Shown: positions 1-8,689, counted from the first letter of the stretch. The stretch: 64,000 bases of DNA from Pseudomonas sp. LB-090624 (GCF_003205205.1 NZ_QJRL01000013.1:1-64000); one strand, 5' to 3'. The notes: generated from the letters alone by a model not told the origin. A program made the numbers and translations.

Positions 1-55
1 CCCCCATATGAGTCTGCATCAGGCACTTTCGCCCCGCTGCGTGGAGACTCTCCCC

Positions 56-586
56 TTGACCACCATCGTTTCTGTCCGCCGTAACGGCAAAGTCGTCATG
101 GGCGGCGACGGCCAGGTATCTCTCGGCAACACCGTGATGAAAGGCAACGCCAAGAAAGTCCGCCGCCTGTACCACGGCCAGGTCATCGCAGGCTTTGCCG
201 GTGCCACCGCCGACGCCTTCACCCTGTTCGAGCGCTTTGAAGGCCAGCTTGAGAAACACCAGGGTCACCTCGTCCGCGCCGCCGTCGAGCTGGCCAAGGA
301 ATGGCGTACCGACCGTTCCCTGAGCCGCCTGGAAGCCATGCTGGCTGTGGCCAACAAAGACGCATCGCTGATCATCACCGGCAACGGTGACGTGGTCGAA
401 CCTGAAGACGGCCTGATCGCCATGGGTTCCGGTGGCGCCTATGCCCAGGCTGCAGCCCGCGCCCTGCTGAACAAGACCGATCTCTCGGCCCGTGAAATCG
501 CCGAAACCGCCCTGAACATCGCTGGCGACATCTGCGTGTTCACCAACCACAACCTGACCATCGAGGAGCAGGACCTGGCCGACTGA
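56..586 (+). CDS. hslV: HslV, ATP-dependent protease proteolytic subunit
   Basis: HslV (ClpQ) forms the double-hexamer peptidase core of the HslUV cytoplasmic protease, an N-terminal threonine hydrolase related to proteasome beta subunits. An ATG at 8 opens the frame, but the mature family sequence begins TTIVSVRR, directly after the TTG at 56; GGAG at 43-46 lies about 9 bases upstream of this TTG. I therefore choose the TTG, giving 176 aa, the usual family length, with Thr2 becoming the catalytic N-terminus after Met removal. GDGQVSLGN and the GSGGAYA motif near residues 125-131 are intact. It is followed by hslU, its ATPase partner. The heat-shock promoter would be left of the window. Confidence 0.96.
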   Translation: MTTIVSVRRNGKVVMGGDGQVSLGNTVMKGNAKKVRRLYHGQVIAGFAGATADAFTLFERFEGQLEKHQGHLVRAAVELAKEWRTDRSLSRLEAMLAVANKDASLIITGNGDVVEPEDGLIAMGSGGAYAQAAARALLNKTDLSAREIAETALNIAGDICVFTNHNLTIEEQDLAD

Positions 587-601
587 TTCAGCTGTTCTGG
601 C

Positions 602-626
602 GCCCCATCCCGGTGACGGGGCTTTT
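602..626 (+). terminator. Hairpin with T-run between hslV and hslU
   Basis: GCCCC at 602-606 pairs with GGGGC at 618-622 (an inner CCCG/CGGG pairing is an alternative) and is followed by TTTT. It looks like a weak intrinsic terminator or attenuator inside the hslVU operon, and could lower hslU relative to hslV. This is seen in sequence only. Confidence 0.4.
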
Positions 627-662
627 CCACGCTGACTCACCTGCCCAAGGACCATTTTCATC

Positions 663-2006
663 ATGTCCATGACCCCCCGCGAGATTGTCCACGAACTCAA
701 CCGCCACATCATCGGCCAGGACGACGCCAAGCGCGCCGTGGCCATTGCCCTGCGCAACCGCTGGCGGCGCATGCAGCTGCCAGCCGAGCTGCGTGCCGAA
801 GTCACCCCGAAGAACATCCTGATGATTGGCCCTACCGGTGTCGGCAAGACTGAAATCGCCCGCCGCCTGGCCAAGCTGGCCAACGCGCCGTTCCTCAAGG
901 TCGAAGCCACCAAGTTCACCGAAGTGGGCTACGTTGGCCGTGACGTCGAGTCGATCATCCGTGACCTGGCCGATGCCGCACTGAAGATGCTGCGCGAGCA
1001 GGAGATCATCCGCGTGCGCCACCGCGCCGAAGACGCTGCCGAAGACCGCATCCTCGACGCCTTGCTGCCGCAGGCCCGCGTCACCAGCTTCAGCGAAGAA
1101 GCCGCGCAGACCAGCAGCGACTCCAACACCCGCCAGCTGTTCCGCAAGCGCCTGCGCGAAGGCCAGCTGGACGACAAGGAAATCGAGATCGAAGTGGCCG
1201 ATGCCGTAGGTGTGGAAATTGCCGCACCGCCAGGCATGGAAGAAATGACCAACCAGCTGCAAAGCCTGTTTGCCAACATGGGCAAAGGCAAGCGCAAGGC
1301 GCGCAAGCTGAAGGTGAAAGAAGCGCTGAAGATGGTTCGCGATGAAGAAGCGAGCCGCCTGGTCAACGAGGAAGAACTCAAGGCCAAGGCCCTGGAAGCG
1401 GTCGAGCAGCACGGCATCGTGTTCATCGACGAAATCGACAAGGTTGCCAAACGCGGCAACGTTGGCGGCGCCGATGTGTCCCGTGAAGGCGTGCAGCGTG
1501 ACCTGCTGCCGCTGATCGAAGGCTGCACCGTCAATACCAAACTGGGCATGGTCAAGACCGACCACATCCTGTTCATTGCCTCGGGTGCGTTCCACCTGAG
1601 CAAGCCAAGCGATCTGGTGCCCGAGCTGCAAGGCCGCCTGCCGATTCGCGTGGAGCTCAAGGCACTGACCCCGGAAGACTTCGAGCGCATCCTGCAAGAG
1701 CCGCATGCATCACTGACCGAACAGTATCAGGCGTTGCTGAAGACCGAAGGCCTGAACATCGAGTTTGTCGCCGACGGCATCAAGCGTCTGGCCGAAATTG
1801 CCTACCAGGTCAACGAAAAAACCGAAAACATCGGCGCCCGCCGCCTGCACACCCTGCTCGAGCGCTTGCTGGAAGAGGTGTCGTTCAGTGCCGGTGACCT
1901 GGCCAGCACCCATGACGAAGCGCCGATCCAGATCGACGCGGCGTATGTGAACAGCCACCTGGGTGAGCTGGCGCAGAACGAAGACCTGTCGCGTTACATC
2001 TTGTAA
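663..2006 (+). CDS. hslU: HslU, ATPase subunit of the HslUV protease
   Basis: HslU (ClpY) is the AAA+ unfoldase that feeds substrates into HslV. The 447 aa length is standard. Walker A is GPTGVGKTE near residues 57-65, Walker B is VFIDEID near residues 252-258, and the substrate-gripping GYVGRDVES loop lies near residues 91-99. The middle (about 110-245) is the family I-domain, rich in charged residues. The C-terminus ends in LSRYIL, the tail that inserts into HslV pockets to activate it. ATG at 663 follows AAGGA by about 11 bases. It lies 76 bases after hslV and is surely co-transcribed. Confidence 0.97.
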   Translation: MSMTPREIVHELNRHIIGQDDAKRAVAIALRNRWRRMQLPAELRAEVTPKNILMIGPTGVGKTEIARRLAKLANAPFLKVEATKFTEVGYVGRDVESIIRDLADAALKMLREQEIIRVRHRAEDAAEDRILDALLPQARVTSFSEEAAQTSSDSNTRQLFRKRLREGQLDDKEIEIEVADAVGVEIAAPPGMEEMTNQLQSLFANMGKGKRKARKLKVKEALKMVRDEEASRLVNEEELKAKALEAVEQHGIVFIDEIDKVAKRGNVGGADVSREGVQRDLLPLIEGCTVNTKLGMVKTDHILFIASGAFHLSKPSDLVPELQGRLPIRVELKALTPEDFERILQEPHASLTEQYQALLKTEGLNIEFVADGIKRLAEIAYQVNEKTENIGARRLHTLLERLLEEVSFSAGDLASTHDEAPIQIDAAYVNSHLGELAQNEDLSRYIL

Positions 2007-2013
2007 GACCGGT

Positions 2014-2096
2014 TTCGCGGACAAGCCCGCGCCTGCACACGTCACCCCATCCCTTGGGCCTGCGGTGATCGGTGCAGGCGCGGGCTTGTCCGCGAA
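2014..2096. repeat. REP doublet, perfect 25-bp inverted repeat
   Basis: TTCGCGGACAAGCCCGCGCC-type sequence at 2014-2038 is repeated in perfect inverted orientation at 2072-2096, separated by 33 bases. This is a P. putida REP pair just downstream of hslU; in RNA it would form a very stable stem and could protect or terminate the hslVU transcript. Confidence 0.85.
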
Positions 2097-2164
2097 GAGG
2101 CCCCTTGAATCCCTCCACCATAAGCTGGAAGCTGTGCTTCATCAGCTCCCGAGAGATTCTGCCC

Positions 2165-2542
2165 ATGGCCCGCCTGCCCACCGCCATCAACCTGCACAAA
2201 GCCTCGAAAACCCTCACCCTTACGTACGCCCCCGGCGAGGTCTACACCCTGCCCGCCGAATTCCTGCGCGTGCACTCCCCCTCCGCCGAGGTCCAAGGCC
2301 ACGGCAACCCGATCCTCCAGTTCGGCAAGATCAACGTCGGCCTTAGTGGCCTTGAACCCGCCGGCCAATATGCACTGAAACTGACCTTCGACGACGGCCA
2401 TGACAGCGGTCTGTTCACCTGGGAATACCTCGAGCAGCTGTGTTTGCGCCAGCAACAGCTGTGGGCCGAATACCTCGACGAGCTGCACAAGGCCGGAAAA
2501 TCGCGCGATCCGGCCGAATCGGTTGTCAAACTCATGCTCTAG
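2165..2542 (+). CDS. DUF971 (gamma-butyrobetaine hydroxylase-like N-terminal domain) protein
   Basis: This 125 aa protein matches the DUF971 family, a small fold also found at the N-terminus of gamma-butyrobetaine hydroxylase and in iron-sulfur assembly contexts. The family pattern is visible: LTLTYAPGEVYTLPAEFLRV near residues 15-35 and the FDDGHDSGLFTW block near residues 75-86. The frame is open further upstream, but MARLPTAINL at 2165, preceded by GAGAG about 8 bases away, fits family starts and avoids the REP. No catalytic residues are recognisable and the function is not known. hslVU followed by this gene and phaC1 is a common Pseudomonas order. Confidence 0.88.
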   Translation: MARLPTAINLHKASKTLTLTYAPGEVYTLPAEFLRVHSPSAEVQGHGNPILQFGKINVGLSGLEPAGQYALKLTFDDGHDSGLFTWEYLEQLCLRQQQLWAEYLDELHKAGKSRDPAESVVKLML

Positions 2543-2558
2543 CGCAAGCCCTGCGGGG

Positions 2559-2578
2559 TTTAGAGCGCATTTTCTAAA
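2559..2578. promoter_or_regulatory. Candidate PhaD operator upstream of phaC1
   Basis: TTTAGA-GCGCATTT-TCTAAA is a perfect inverted repeat of 6-bp half-sites with an 8-bp spacer. A related TTTAGA-N8-CCTAAG lies at 9185-9204 in front of phaI. PhaD of P. putida is known to act at both promoters through 6-bp inverted half-sites spaced by 8 bp, so these are the best operator candidates. Confidence 0.6.
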
Positions 2579-2601
2579 TACATCTGTTTGAATGACTTAC
2601 A

Positions 2602-2623
2602 GACAGCCCAGTGACGGGCTGTC
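2602..2623 (+). terminator. Hairpin after the DUF971 gene
   Basis: GACAGCCC at 2602-2609 pairs perfectly with GGGCTGTC at 2616-2623 around a 6-base loop. No T-run follows, so termination is only a possibility. It lies inside the region between the DUF971 gene and phaC1. Confidence 0.35.
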
Positions 2624-2659
2624 TTGCGCATTACATGAAAGTCGGGTAACCAATGGGTA

Positions 2660-2675
2660 TGGCAAGATCCCTGCA
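2660..2675 (+). promoter_or_regulatory. Candidate sigma-54 promoter of phaC1
   Basis: TGGCAAG-ATCC-CTGCA has the required GG-N10-GC spacing (GG at 2661-2662, GC at 2673-2674) and differs from TGGCACG-N4-TTGCA at two positions. A sigma-54 box upstream of phaC1 has been proposed in P. aeruginosa. Whether it is used here is not shown by sequence. Confidence 0.4.
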
Positions 2676-2810
2676 TCAACTTGCAGGCAGTCAGAGCCCC
2701 AGCAGCACCGCTGTTCCTTATCACTGGTCACCCGAGTAGCAGTACCGGGCTCAGGGCTGTGCGCCCGCCACAGCAACCGGTACTCGTCTCAGGACAACGG
2801 AGCGTCGTAG

Positions 2811-4490
2811 ATGAGTAACAAGAACAACGATGAGCTGCAGCGACAGGCCTCGGAAAACACGCTGGGGCTGAACCCGGTCATCGGCATTCGCCGCAAGGAC
2901 CTGTTGAGCTCGGCACGTACCGTGCTGCGCCAGGCCGTGCGCCAACCGCTTCACAGCGCCAAGCATGTGGCCCACTTTGGCCTGGAGCTGAAGAACGTGT
3001 TGCTGGGCAAGTCCAGCCTGGCCCCGGAAAGCGACGACCGTCGCTTCAATGACCCGGCCTGGAGCAACAACCCCCTGTACCGTCGCTACCTGCAAACCTA
3101 CCTGGCCTGGCGCAAGGAGCTGCAGGACTGGATCGGCAGCAGCGACCTCTCTCCCCAGGACATCAGCCGCGGCCAGTTCGTCATCAACCTGATGACCGAG
3201 GCCATGGCACCGACCAACACCCTGTCCAACCCGGCAGCGGTCAAGCGCTTCTTCGAAACCGGCGGCAAGAGCCTGCTTGACGGCCTGTCGAACCTGGCCA
3301 AGGACATGGTCAACAACGGTGGCATGCCCAGCCAGGTCAACATGGACGCGTTCGAAGTGGGCAAGAACCTGGGCACCAGCGAAGGTGCAGTGGTGTACCG
3401 CAACGATGTACTGGAGCTGATCCAGTACAGCCCCATCACCGAACAGGTGCACGCCCGCCCGCTGCTGGTGGTGCCACCGCAGATCAACAAATTCTACGTG
3501 TTCGACCTGAGCCCGGAGAAAAGCCTCGCCCGCTATTGCCTGCGCTCGCAGCAGCAAACCTTCATCATCAGCTGGCGCAACCCGACCAAGGCCCAGCGCG
3601 AGTGGGGCCTGTCCACCTACATAGACGCGCTCAAGGAAGCGGTCGACGCGGTGCTGGCGATTACCGGCAGCAAGGACCTGAACATGCTCGGTGCCTGCTC
3701 CGGCGGCATCACCTGCACCGCGCTGGTGGGCCACTATGCCGCCATTGGCGAACACAAGGTCAATGCCCTGACCCTGCTGGTTAGCGTGCTGGACACCACG
3801 GTGGACACCCAAGTGGCACTGTTCGTCGACGAACAGACCCTGGAGGCGGCCAAGCGCCATTCCTACCAGGCGGGCGTGCTGGAAGGCAGCGAGATGGCCA
3901 AGGTGTTCGCCTGGATGCGCCCCAACGACCTGATCTGGAATTACTGGGTCAACAACTACCTGCTGGGCAACGAGCCGCCAGTGTTCGACATCCTGTTCTG
4001 GAACAACGACACCACACGCCTGCCGGCCGCCTTTCATGGCGACCTGATCGAAATGTTCAAGAGCAACCCGCTGACCCGCGCAGACGCCCTGGAAGTGTGC
4101 GGCACACCCATCGACCTGAAGAAAGTTCAGTGTGACATTTTCAGCGTTGCCGGCACCGCCGACCATATCACCCCCTGGCAGTCGTGCTACCGCTCGGCGC
4201 ACCTGTTCGGCGGCAAGATCGAATTCGTGTTGTCCAACAGCGGCCATATCCAGAGCATTCTCAACCCGCCGGGTAACCCCAAGGCGCGCTTCATGACCGG
4301 TGCCGATCGCCCGGGCGACCCAGTGGCCTGGCAGGAAAATGCCACCAAACACGCCGACTCCTGGTGGCTGCACTGGCAAAGCTGGCTGTCCGAGCGTGCC
4401 GGCGAGCTGAAAAAGGCGCCAACCCGCCTGGGTAACCGTGCCTATGCCGCTGGTGAAGCCGCACCGGGCACCTACGTTCACGAGCGTTGA
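2811..4490 (+). CDS. phaC1: PhaC1, class II poly(3-hydroxyalkanoate) synthase
   Basis: PhaC1 polymerises medium-chain (R)-3-hydroxyacyl-CoA into PHA on the granule surface. The 559 aa protein has an N-terminal region to about residue 200 and an alpha/beta-hydrolase catalytic domain. The lipase-like box GACSGG places the nucleophile at Cys296; Asp451 (GTADHITPW) and His479 (NSGHI) complete the triad, at the positions known for P. putida. The ATG at 2811 follows a CGGAG sequence. It heads the operon phaC1-phaZ-phaC2-phaD and shares a fold and strong similarity with PhaC2, a duplication typical of the class II cluster. Candidate PhaD and sigma-54 sites lie upstream. Confidence 0.98.
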   Translation: MSNKNNDELQRQASENTLGLNPVIGIRRKDLLSSARTVLRQAVRQPLHSAKHVAHFGLELKNVLLGKSSLAPESDDRRFNDPAWSNNPLYRRYLQTYLAWRKELQDWIGSSDLSPQDISRGQFVINLMTEAMAPTNTLSNPAAVKRFFETGGKSLLDGLSNLAKDMVNNGGMPSQVNMDAFEVGKNLGTSEGAVVYRNDVLELIQYSPITEQVHARPLLVVPPQINKFYVFDLSPEKSLARYCLRSQQQTFIISWRNPTKAQREWGLSTYIDALKEAVDAVLAITGSKDLNMLGACSGGITCTALVGHYAAIGEHKVNALTLLVSVLDTTVDTQVALFVDEQTLEAAKRHSYQAGVLEGSEMAKVFAWMRPNDLIWNYWVNNYLLGNEPPVFDILFWNNDTTRLPAAFHGDLIEMFKSNPLTRADALEVCGTPIDLKKVQCDIFSVAGTADHITPWQSCYRSAHLFGGKIEFVLSNSGHIQSILNPPGNPKARFMTGADRPGDPVAWQENATKHADSWWLHWQSWLSERAGELKKAPTRLGNRAYAAGEAAPGTYVHER

Positions 4491-4551
4491 GTTGCAGCGC
4501 CGTGGCGGCCTGCGGGCGCCACGGTGTACATTTCACCCAAGAGTCACGCGC

Positions 4552-5403
4552 ATGCCGCAACCCTATATCTTCAGGACCGTCGAGCTGGACGACCAGTCCA
4601 TTCGTACCGCCGTCCGCCCGGGCAAGCCGCACCTGACGCCGTTGCTGATCTTCAACGGCATCGGCGCCAACCTGGAGCTGGTGTTTCCGTTCATCGAAGC
4701 ACTGGATCCGGACCTGGAAGTGATCGCCTTCGATGTACCCGGGGTCGGAGGCTCATCCACGCCACGCCGCCCGTACCGCTTCCCCGGGCTGGCCAAGCTG
4801 ACGGCACGCATGCTCGACTACCTCGACTACGGCCAGGTGAATGTCATCGGTGTCTCCTGGGGCGGCGCCCTGGCCCAGCAGTTCGCCCACGACTACCCCG
4901 AGCGCTGCAAGAAGCTGGTGCTGGCTGCCACTGCCGCTGGTGCGGTGATGGTGCCCGGCAAGCCCAAGGTGCTGTGGATGATGGCCAGCCCAAGGCGCTA
5001 CGTGCAGCCATCGCATGTCATCCGCATTGCACCGATGATCTATGGCGGCGGCTTCCGGCGTGACCCGGACCTGGCCATGCACCATGCCGCCAAGGTGCGC
5101 TCTGGCGGCAAGCTGGGCTATTACTGGCAGCTGTTTGCCGGGCTGGGCTGGACCAGCATCCACTGGCTACACAAGATCCAGCAACCAACCCTGGTACTGG
5201 CCGGCGACGACGACCCGCTGATCCCGCTGATCAACATGCGCCTGCTGGCCTGGCGGATTCCCAATGCCCAGCTACATATTATCGACGACGGCCATTTGTT
5301 CTTGATTACCCGGGCCGAGGCCGTCGCCCCGATCATCATGAAGTTCCTCCAACAAGAACGTCAGCGCGCAGTCATGCACCCTCGCCCGGCATCGGGCGTA
5401 TAG
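4552..5403 (+). CDS. phaZ: PhaZ, intracellular mcl-PHA depolymerase
   Basis: PhaZ hydrolyses stored medium-chain PHA to 3-hydroxy acids at the granule, allowing turnover. It is an alpha/beta-hydrolase of 283 aa. The nucleophile elbow GVSWGG gives Ser102, with Asp221 (GDDDPLIP) and His248 (DDGHLF) as the other triad members; these are the residues known in P. putida PhaZ. The frame is open upstream to 4438 inside phaC1, but MPQPYIFRTVEL at 4552 is the conserved start. It sits 61 bases after phaC1 and before phaC2, the standard synthase-depolymerase-synthase order. A short REP palindrome follows its stop. Confidence 0.97.
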   Translation: MPQPYIFRTVELDDQSIRTAVRPGKPHLTPLLIFNGIGANLELVFPFIEALDPDLEVIAFDVPGVGGSSTPRRPYRFPGLAKLTARMLDYLDYGQVNVIGVSWGGALAQQFAHDYPERCKKLVLAATAAGAVMVPGKPKVLWMMASPRRYVQPSHVIRIAPMIYGGGFRRDPDLAMHHAAKVRSGGKLGYYWQLFAGLGWTSIHWLHKIQQPTLVLAGDDDPLIPLINMRLLAWRIPNAQLHIIDDGHLFLITRAEAVAPIIMKFLQQERQRAVMHPRPASGV

Positions 5404-5405
5404 GA

Positions 5406-5419
5406 GCGGGCTTGCCCGC
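5406..5419. repeat. Single REP palindrome between phaZ and phaC2
   Basis: GCGGGC-TT-GCCCGC immediately after the phaZ stop is the core of the REP family seen elsewhere in the window, followed by GAAG. In the transcript it could form a stable stem between phaZ and phaC2. Confidence 0.7.
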
Positions 5420-5455
5420 GAAGCGGCGCCATGGCCAGAACGAGGGAGTGTTGCC

Positions 5456-7138
5456 ATGAAAGACAAACCGGCCAAAGGATCGACTACGCTCCCCGCCACC
5501 AGTATGAACGTGCAGAACGCCATGCTCGGCCTGCGCGGCCGCGACCTGCTTTCCACACTGCGCAATGTCGGCCGCCACGGCCTGCGCCACCCGCTGCACA
5601 CGGCCCATCATCTGCTGGCCCTTGGCGGGCAACTGGGCCGGGTGATGCTGGGCGACACGCCCTACCAGCCGAACCCACGTGACGCGCGCTTCAGTGACCC
5701 GACCTGGAGCCAGAACCCTTTCTACCGCCGCGGCCTGCAGGCCTACCTGGCGTGGCAGAAGCAGACCCGCCAGTGGATCGACGAAAGCCACCTGCACGAC
5801 GATGATCGCGCACGCGCGCACTTCCTGTTCAACCTGATCAACGATGCGCTGGCACCCAGCAACTCGCTGCTCAACCCACTGGCGGTCAAAGAGCTGTTCA
5901 ACACCGGTGGTCAGAGCCTGGTGCGTGGCGTAGCGCACCTGCTCGACGACCTGCGTCACAACGATGGCCTTCCACGGCAGGTCGACGAGCGTGCCTTCGA
6001 AGTGGGCGGCAACCTGGCAGCGACCCCGGGCGCGGTGGTGTTTCGCAACGAACTGCTGGAGCTGATCCAGTACAAGCCGATGAGCGAAAAACAGCACGCT
6101 CGCCCGTTGCTGGTCGTGCCGCCGCAAATCAACAAGTTCTACATCTTCGACCTGAGCACGACCAACAGCTTCGTCCAGTACATGCTCAAGAACGGCCTGC
6201 AGGTGTTCATGGTCAGCTGGCGCAACCCTGATCCGCGCCACCGTGAATGGGGCCTGTCCAGCTATGTGCAGGCCCTGGAAGAAGCGCTGAATGCCTGCCG
6301 CAGCATCAGCGGCAACCGCGACCCCAATCTGATGGGCGCCTGTGCTGGCGGCCTGACCATGGCGGCCCTGCAAGGCCACCTGCAAGCCAGGAAACAGTTG
6401 CGTCGGGTGCGCAGTGCGACCTATCTGGTCAGCCTGCTGGACAGCAAATTCGAAAGCCCCGCCAGCCTGTTCGCCGATGAGCAGACGATCGAAGCCGCCA
6501 AGCGCCGCTCGTATCAACGCGGCGTACTGGACGGCGCCGAAGTGGCGCGGATCTTTGCCTGGATGCGGCCCAACGACCTGATCTGGAACTATTGGGTCAA
6601 CAACTACCTGCTCGGCAAGACACCGCCGGCCTTCGACATCCTCTACTGGAATGCCGACAGCACTCGCCTGCCTGCCGCGCTGCATGGCGATCTGCTGGAG
6701 TTCTTCAAGCTGAACCCGTTGACCTACCCGGCCGGGCTTGAAGTGTGCGGCACGCCGATCGACCTTCAGCAAGTCAACCTGGACAGTTTTACCGTGGCCG
6801 GCAGCAACGACCACATCACGCCGTGGGACGCGGTGTACCGCTCGGCCTTGCTGCTGGGCGGCGAACGGCGTTTCGTGCTGGCCAACAGCGGGCATATCCA
6901 GAGCATCATCAACCCGCCCGGCAACCCCAAGGCCTACTACCTGGCCAACCCCAGGCTGAGCAGCGACCCGCGTGCGTGGTTCCATGACGCCAAGCGCAGC
7001 GAAGGCAGCTGGTGGCCGCTGTGGCTGGAGTGGATCACCCCGCGTTCAGGCCCGCTCAAGGCACCACGGACGGAGCTGGGCAACGCCACCTACCCACCGC
7101 TAGGCCCCGCGCCAGGCACCTATGTCCTGAGCCAATGA
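5456..7138 (+). CDS. phaC2: PhaC2, class II poly(3-hydroxyalkanoate) synthase
   Basis: PhaC2 is the second medium-chain PHA synthase. It is 560 aa and aligns along its whole length with PhaC1. The box is GACAGG, with Cys296 as nucleophile and Ala in place of the Ser that follows it in PhaC1; Asp452 (SNDHITPW) and His480 (NSGHI) complete the triad. GGGAG lies 8 bases before the ATG at 5456. It is 52 bases downstream of phaZ and 13 bases upstream of phaD. The paralogue differs mainly in the N-terminal 25 residues and the C-terminus. In P. putida PhaC1 is regarded as the main enzyme and PhaC2 as secondary. Confidence 0.97.
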   Translation: MKDKPAKGSTTLPATSMNVQNAMLGLRGRDLLSTLRNVGRHGLRHPLHTAHHLLALGGQLGRVMLGDTPYQPNPRDARFSDPTWSQNPFYRRGLQAYLAWQKQTRQWIDESHLHDDDRARAHFLFNLINDALAPSNSLLNPLAVKELFNTGGQSLVRGVAHLLDDLRHNDGLPRQVDERAFEVGGNLAATPGAVVFRNELLELIQYKPMSEKQHARPLLVVPPQINKFYIFDLSTTNSFVQYMLKNGLQVFMVSWRNPDPRHREWGLSSYVQALEEALNACRSISGNRDPNLMGACAGGLTMAALQGHLQARKQLRRVRSATYLVSLLDSKFESPASLFADEQTIEAAKRRSYQRGVLDGAEVARIFAWMRPNDLIWNYWVNNYLLGKTPPAFDILYWNADSTRLPAALHGDLLEFFKLNPLTYPAGLEVCGTPIDLQQVNLDSFTVAGSNDHITPWDAVYRSALLLGGERRFVLANSGHIQSIINPPGNPKAYYLANPRLSSDPRAWFHDAKRSEGSWWPLWLEWITPRSGPLKAPRTELGNATYPPLGPAPGTYVLSQ

Positions 7139-7151
7139 GCATGCTGACTGG

Positions 7152-7766
7152 ATGAAGACCCGCGACCGTATCCTCGAGTGCGCCCTGCAACTGTTCAACC
7201 AACAGGGCGAGCCGAACGTTTCCACCCTGGAGATTGCCAACGAACTGGGCATCAGCCCAGGCAACCTGTACTACCACTTCCACGGCAAGGAGCCGTTGGT
7301 GCTGGGGCTGTTCGAGCGTTTCGAGGAGGCACTGATGCCTCTGCTCGATCCGCCTCTGGAGGTGCGCCTGGACGCTGAGGATTACTGGCTGTTCCTGCAC
7401 CTGATCGTCGAGCGCATGGCGCAATACCGGTTTCTGTTCCAGGACCTGTCGAACCTGACCGGGCGCCTGCCCAAGCTGGCGCGGGGCATGCGCAGCCTGA
7501 TCAATGCGCTCAAGCGTACGCTGGCGGCGTTGCTGGCCAGCCTCAAGAGCCAGGGGCTGGTGGAGAGTGACACCCCGGCGCTGGGGCAACTGGTGGAACA
7601 GATCACCCTGACCCTGATGTTCTCGCTGGATTACCAGCGGGTGTTGGGGCGCGAGGGGGATGTGGGGATTGTGGTGTACCAAGTGATGATGCTGGTGGCA
7701 CCGCATCTTCAGGCTCAGGCCCGGGCGGCGGCGGAGCAATTGGCTGTGCGGTATCTGGAGGGGTAG
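7152..7766 (+). CDS. phaD: PhaD, TetR-family regulator of the pha genes
   Basis: PhaD is a 204 aa TetR-like protein that in P. putida activates the phaC1 and phaI promoters, probably sensing a CoA intermediate of fatty acid breakdown. The N-terminal helix-turn-helix is visible at about residues 22-45 (VSTLEIANELGISPGNLYYHFHGKE). The C-terminal part is helical and carries the ligand pocket. It is the last gene of phaC1ZC2D, 13 bases after phaC2, and is followed by a REP doublet and the convergent phaF. Candidate binding sites are at 2559-2578 and 9185-9204. Confidence 0.95.
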   Translation: MKTRDRILECALQLFNQQGEPNVSTLEIANELGISPGNLYYHFHGKEPLVLGLFERFEEALMPLLDPPLEVRLDAEDYWLFLHLIVERMAQYRFLFQDLSNLTGRLPKLARGMRSLINALKRTLAALLASLKSQGLVESDTPALGQLVEQITLTLMFSLDYQRVLGREGDVGIVVYQVMMLVAPHLQAQARAAAEQLAVRYLEG

Positions 7767-7789
7767 GCCGGTTGATTCGGCGCTGGGGC

Positions 7790-7873
7790 CTTCGCGGGCA
7801 TGCCCGCTCCCACAGTGCCTGCGCTGACCTGCTGATCTGCGCTGTGACTGTGGGAGCGGGCAAGCCCGCGAAG
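7790..7873. repeat. REP doublet between phaD and phaF
   Basis: The 26-base arms at 7790-7815 and 7848-7873 (core CTTCGCGGGCATGCCCGCTC) are inverted copies with one mismatch, separated by 32 bases. The element lies between the convergent phaD and phaF genes and may act as a bidirectional transcription end or mRNA stabiliser. Confidence 0.8.
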
Positions 7874-7887
7874 AAGGCGACGCGGTA

Positions 7888-8679
7888 TCAGATCAGGGTA
7901 CCGGTGCCGTTTGGTGCCGACGGAGCGCTGCTGGCCGGGGCAGTGGCAGGTGTCGGTGCTGCGGCAGTGGCCGGTGCGGCGCTGGCCGCAGGGGCTGCGG
8001 GTTTTGCGGCTGCTGGTTTGGCCGGTGCTTTCTTCACCGCAGGTTTCTTCGCTGCCGCTGGCTTGGCCGCCGCAGGCTTGGCGGCGGCAGGTTTGGCGGC
8101 AGCAGGTTTGGCCGCCGGCTTGGCAGCAGGTTTGGCCGCTGCCGTTTTAGCTGCAGGCTTGGCCGCCGCGGTTTTGGCCGCTGGCTTGGCTGCCGCTGCC
8201 TTGGCCAGCGGTTTGGCCGCAGTCTTGCTGGCTGCAGGCTTGGCCGCAGCGGCGCGCGACGAGATCGGCGTAACCGAAGCACCGGTCAGTTTCTCGATCT
8301 GCTTGGTCAGGCTGTCGACCTGCTGGTGCAGAGCCTTGATCTCGTTGCGGCTCGGCACGCCAAGGCGCGAGATGGCGCTGTTAAGGCGCTTGTCGAAGGC
8401 TTCTTCAAGTTCGCTCCACTTGCCCAGCGCACGGTCCTTCACGCCTGACACCCGCGAAGTGGTCGAAGACTTGGCAGTCTCGGCAACATCTTCAGCCGTC
8501 TTTTTCGCCTGCTTCTCGGCCTTCTCGCCATCCTTCACCAGCGAGTCGAACAGCTTCGGGCCGTCCTGGTCGATCTTCGAATAGATACCCAGCCCCGCCA
8601 GCCAGATCTTGCGGGAGTATTTCTCGATCCCGCCGACCCAGGAGCTGCCTTCTTTTTCGGTGTTCTTCTTGCCAGCCAT
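7888..8679 (-). CDS. phaF: PhaF, granule-associated phasin with histone H1-like tail
   Basis: PhaF coats PHA granules and tethers them to the nucleoid, helping to divide granules between daughter cells. Residues 1-140 form the phasin domain, shared with PhaI (SRKIWLAGLGIYSKI against ARKIWLAGIGAYARV), ending in a leucine-zipper-like helix. Residues from about 140 to the end are an alanine/lysine/proline-rich tail built of AAKPAA units, the DNA-binding part. I choose MAGKKNTEKE at 8679, preceded by AAGGAGAG; the longer open frame runs into phaI. The protein is 263 aa. It is 10 bases downstream of phaI in the phaIF operon. Confidence 0.95.
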   Translation of the reverse strand: MAGKKNTEKEGSSWVGGIEKYSRKIWLAGLGIYSKIDQDGPKLFDSLVKDGEKAEKQAKKTAEDVAETAKSSTTSRVSGVKDRALGKWSELEEAFDKRLNSAISRLGVPSRNEIKALHQQVDSLTKQIEKLTGASVTPISSRAAAAKPAASKTAAKPLAKAAAAKPAAKTAAAKPAAKTAAAKPAAKPAAKPAAAKPAAAKPAAAKPAAAKKPAVKKAPAKPAAAKPAAPAASAAPATAAAPTPATAPASSAPSAPNGTGTLI

Positions 8680-8689
8680 CCTGCTCTCC

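Noticed and set aside
2751..4481. Long open frame (576 codons) antisense to phaC1, and similar long antisense frames opposite hslU, phaC2, hutU, typA, glnA and gpmI
   Set aside because: These mirror highly expressed GC-rich genes. Their peptides are rich in His, Gln, Val and Gly without family motifs, and they lack ribosome sites. They are codon-bias shadows.
8000..8260. Regular short DNA repeats, considered as CRISPR or minisatellite
   Set aside because: They lie in frame within phaF and encode the AAKPAA tail; there are no unique spacers of constant size.
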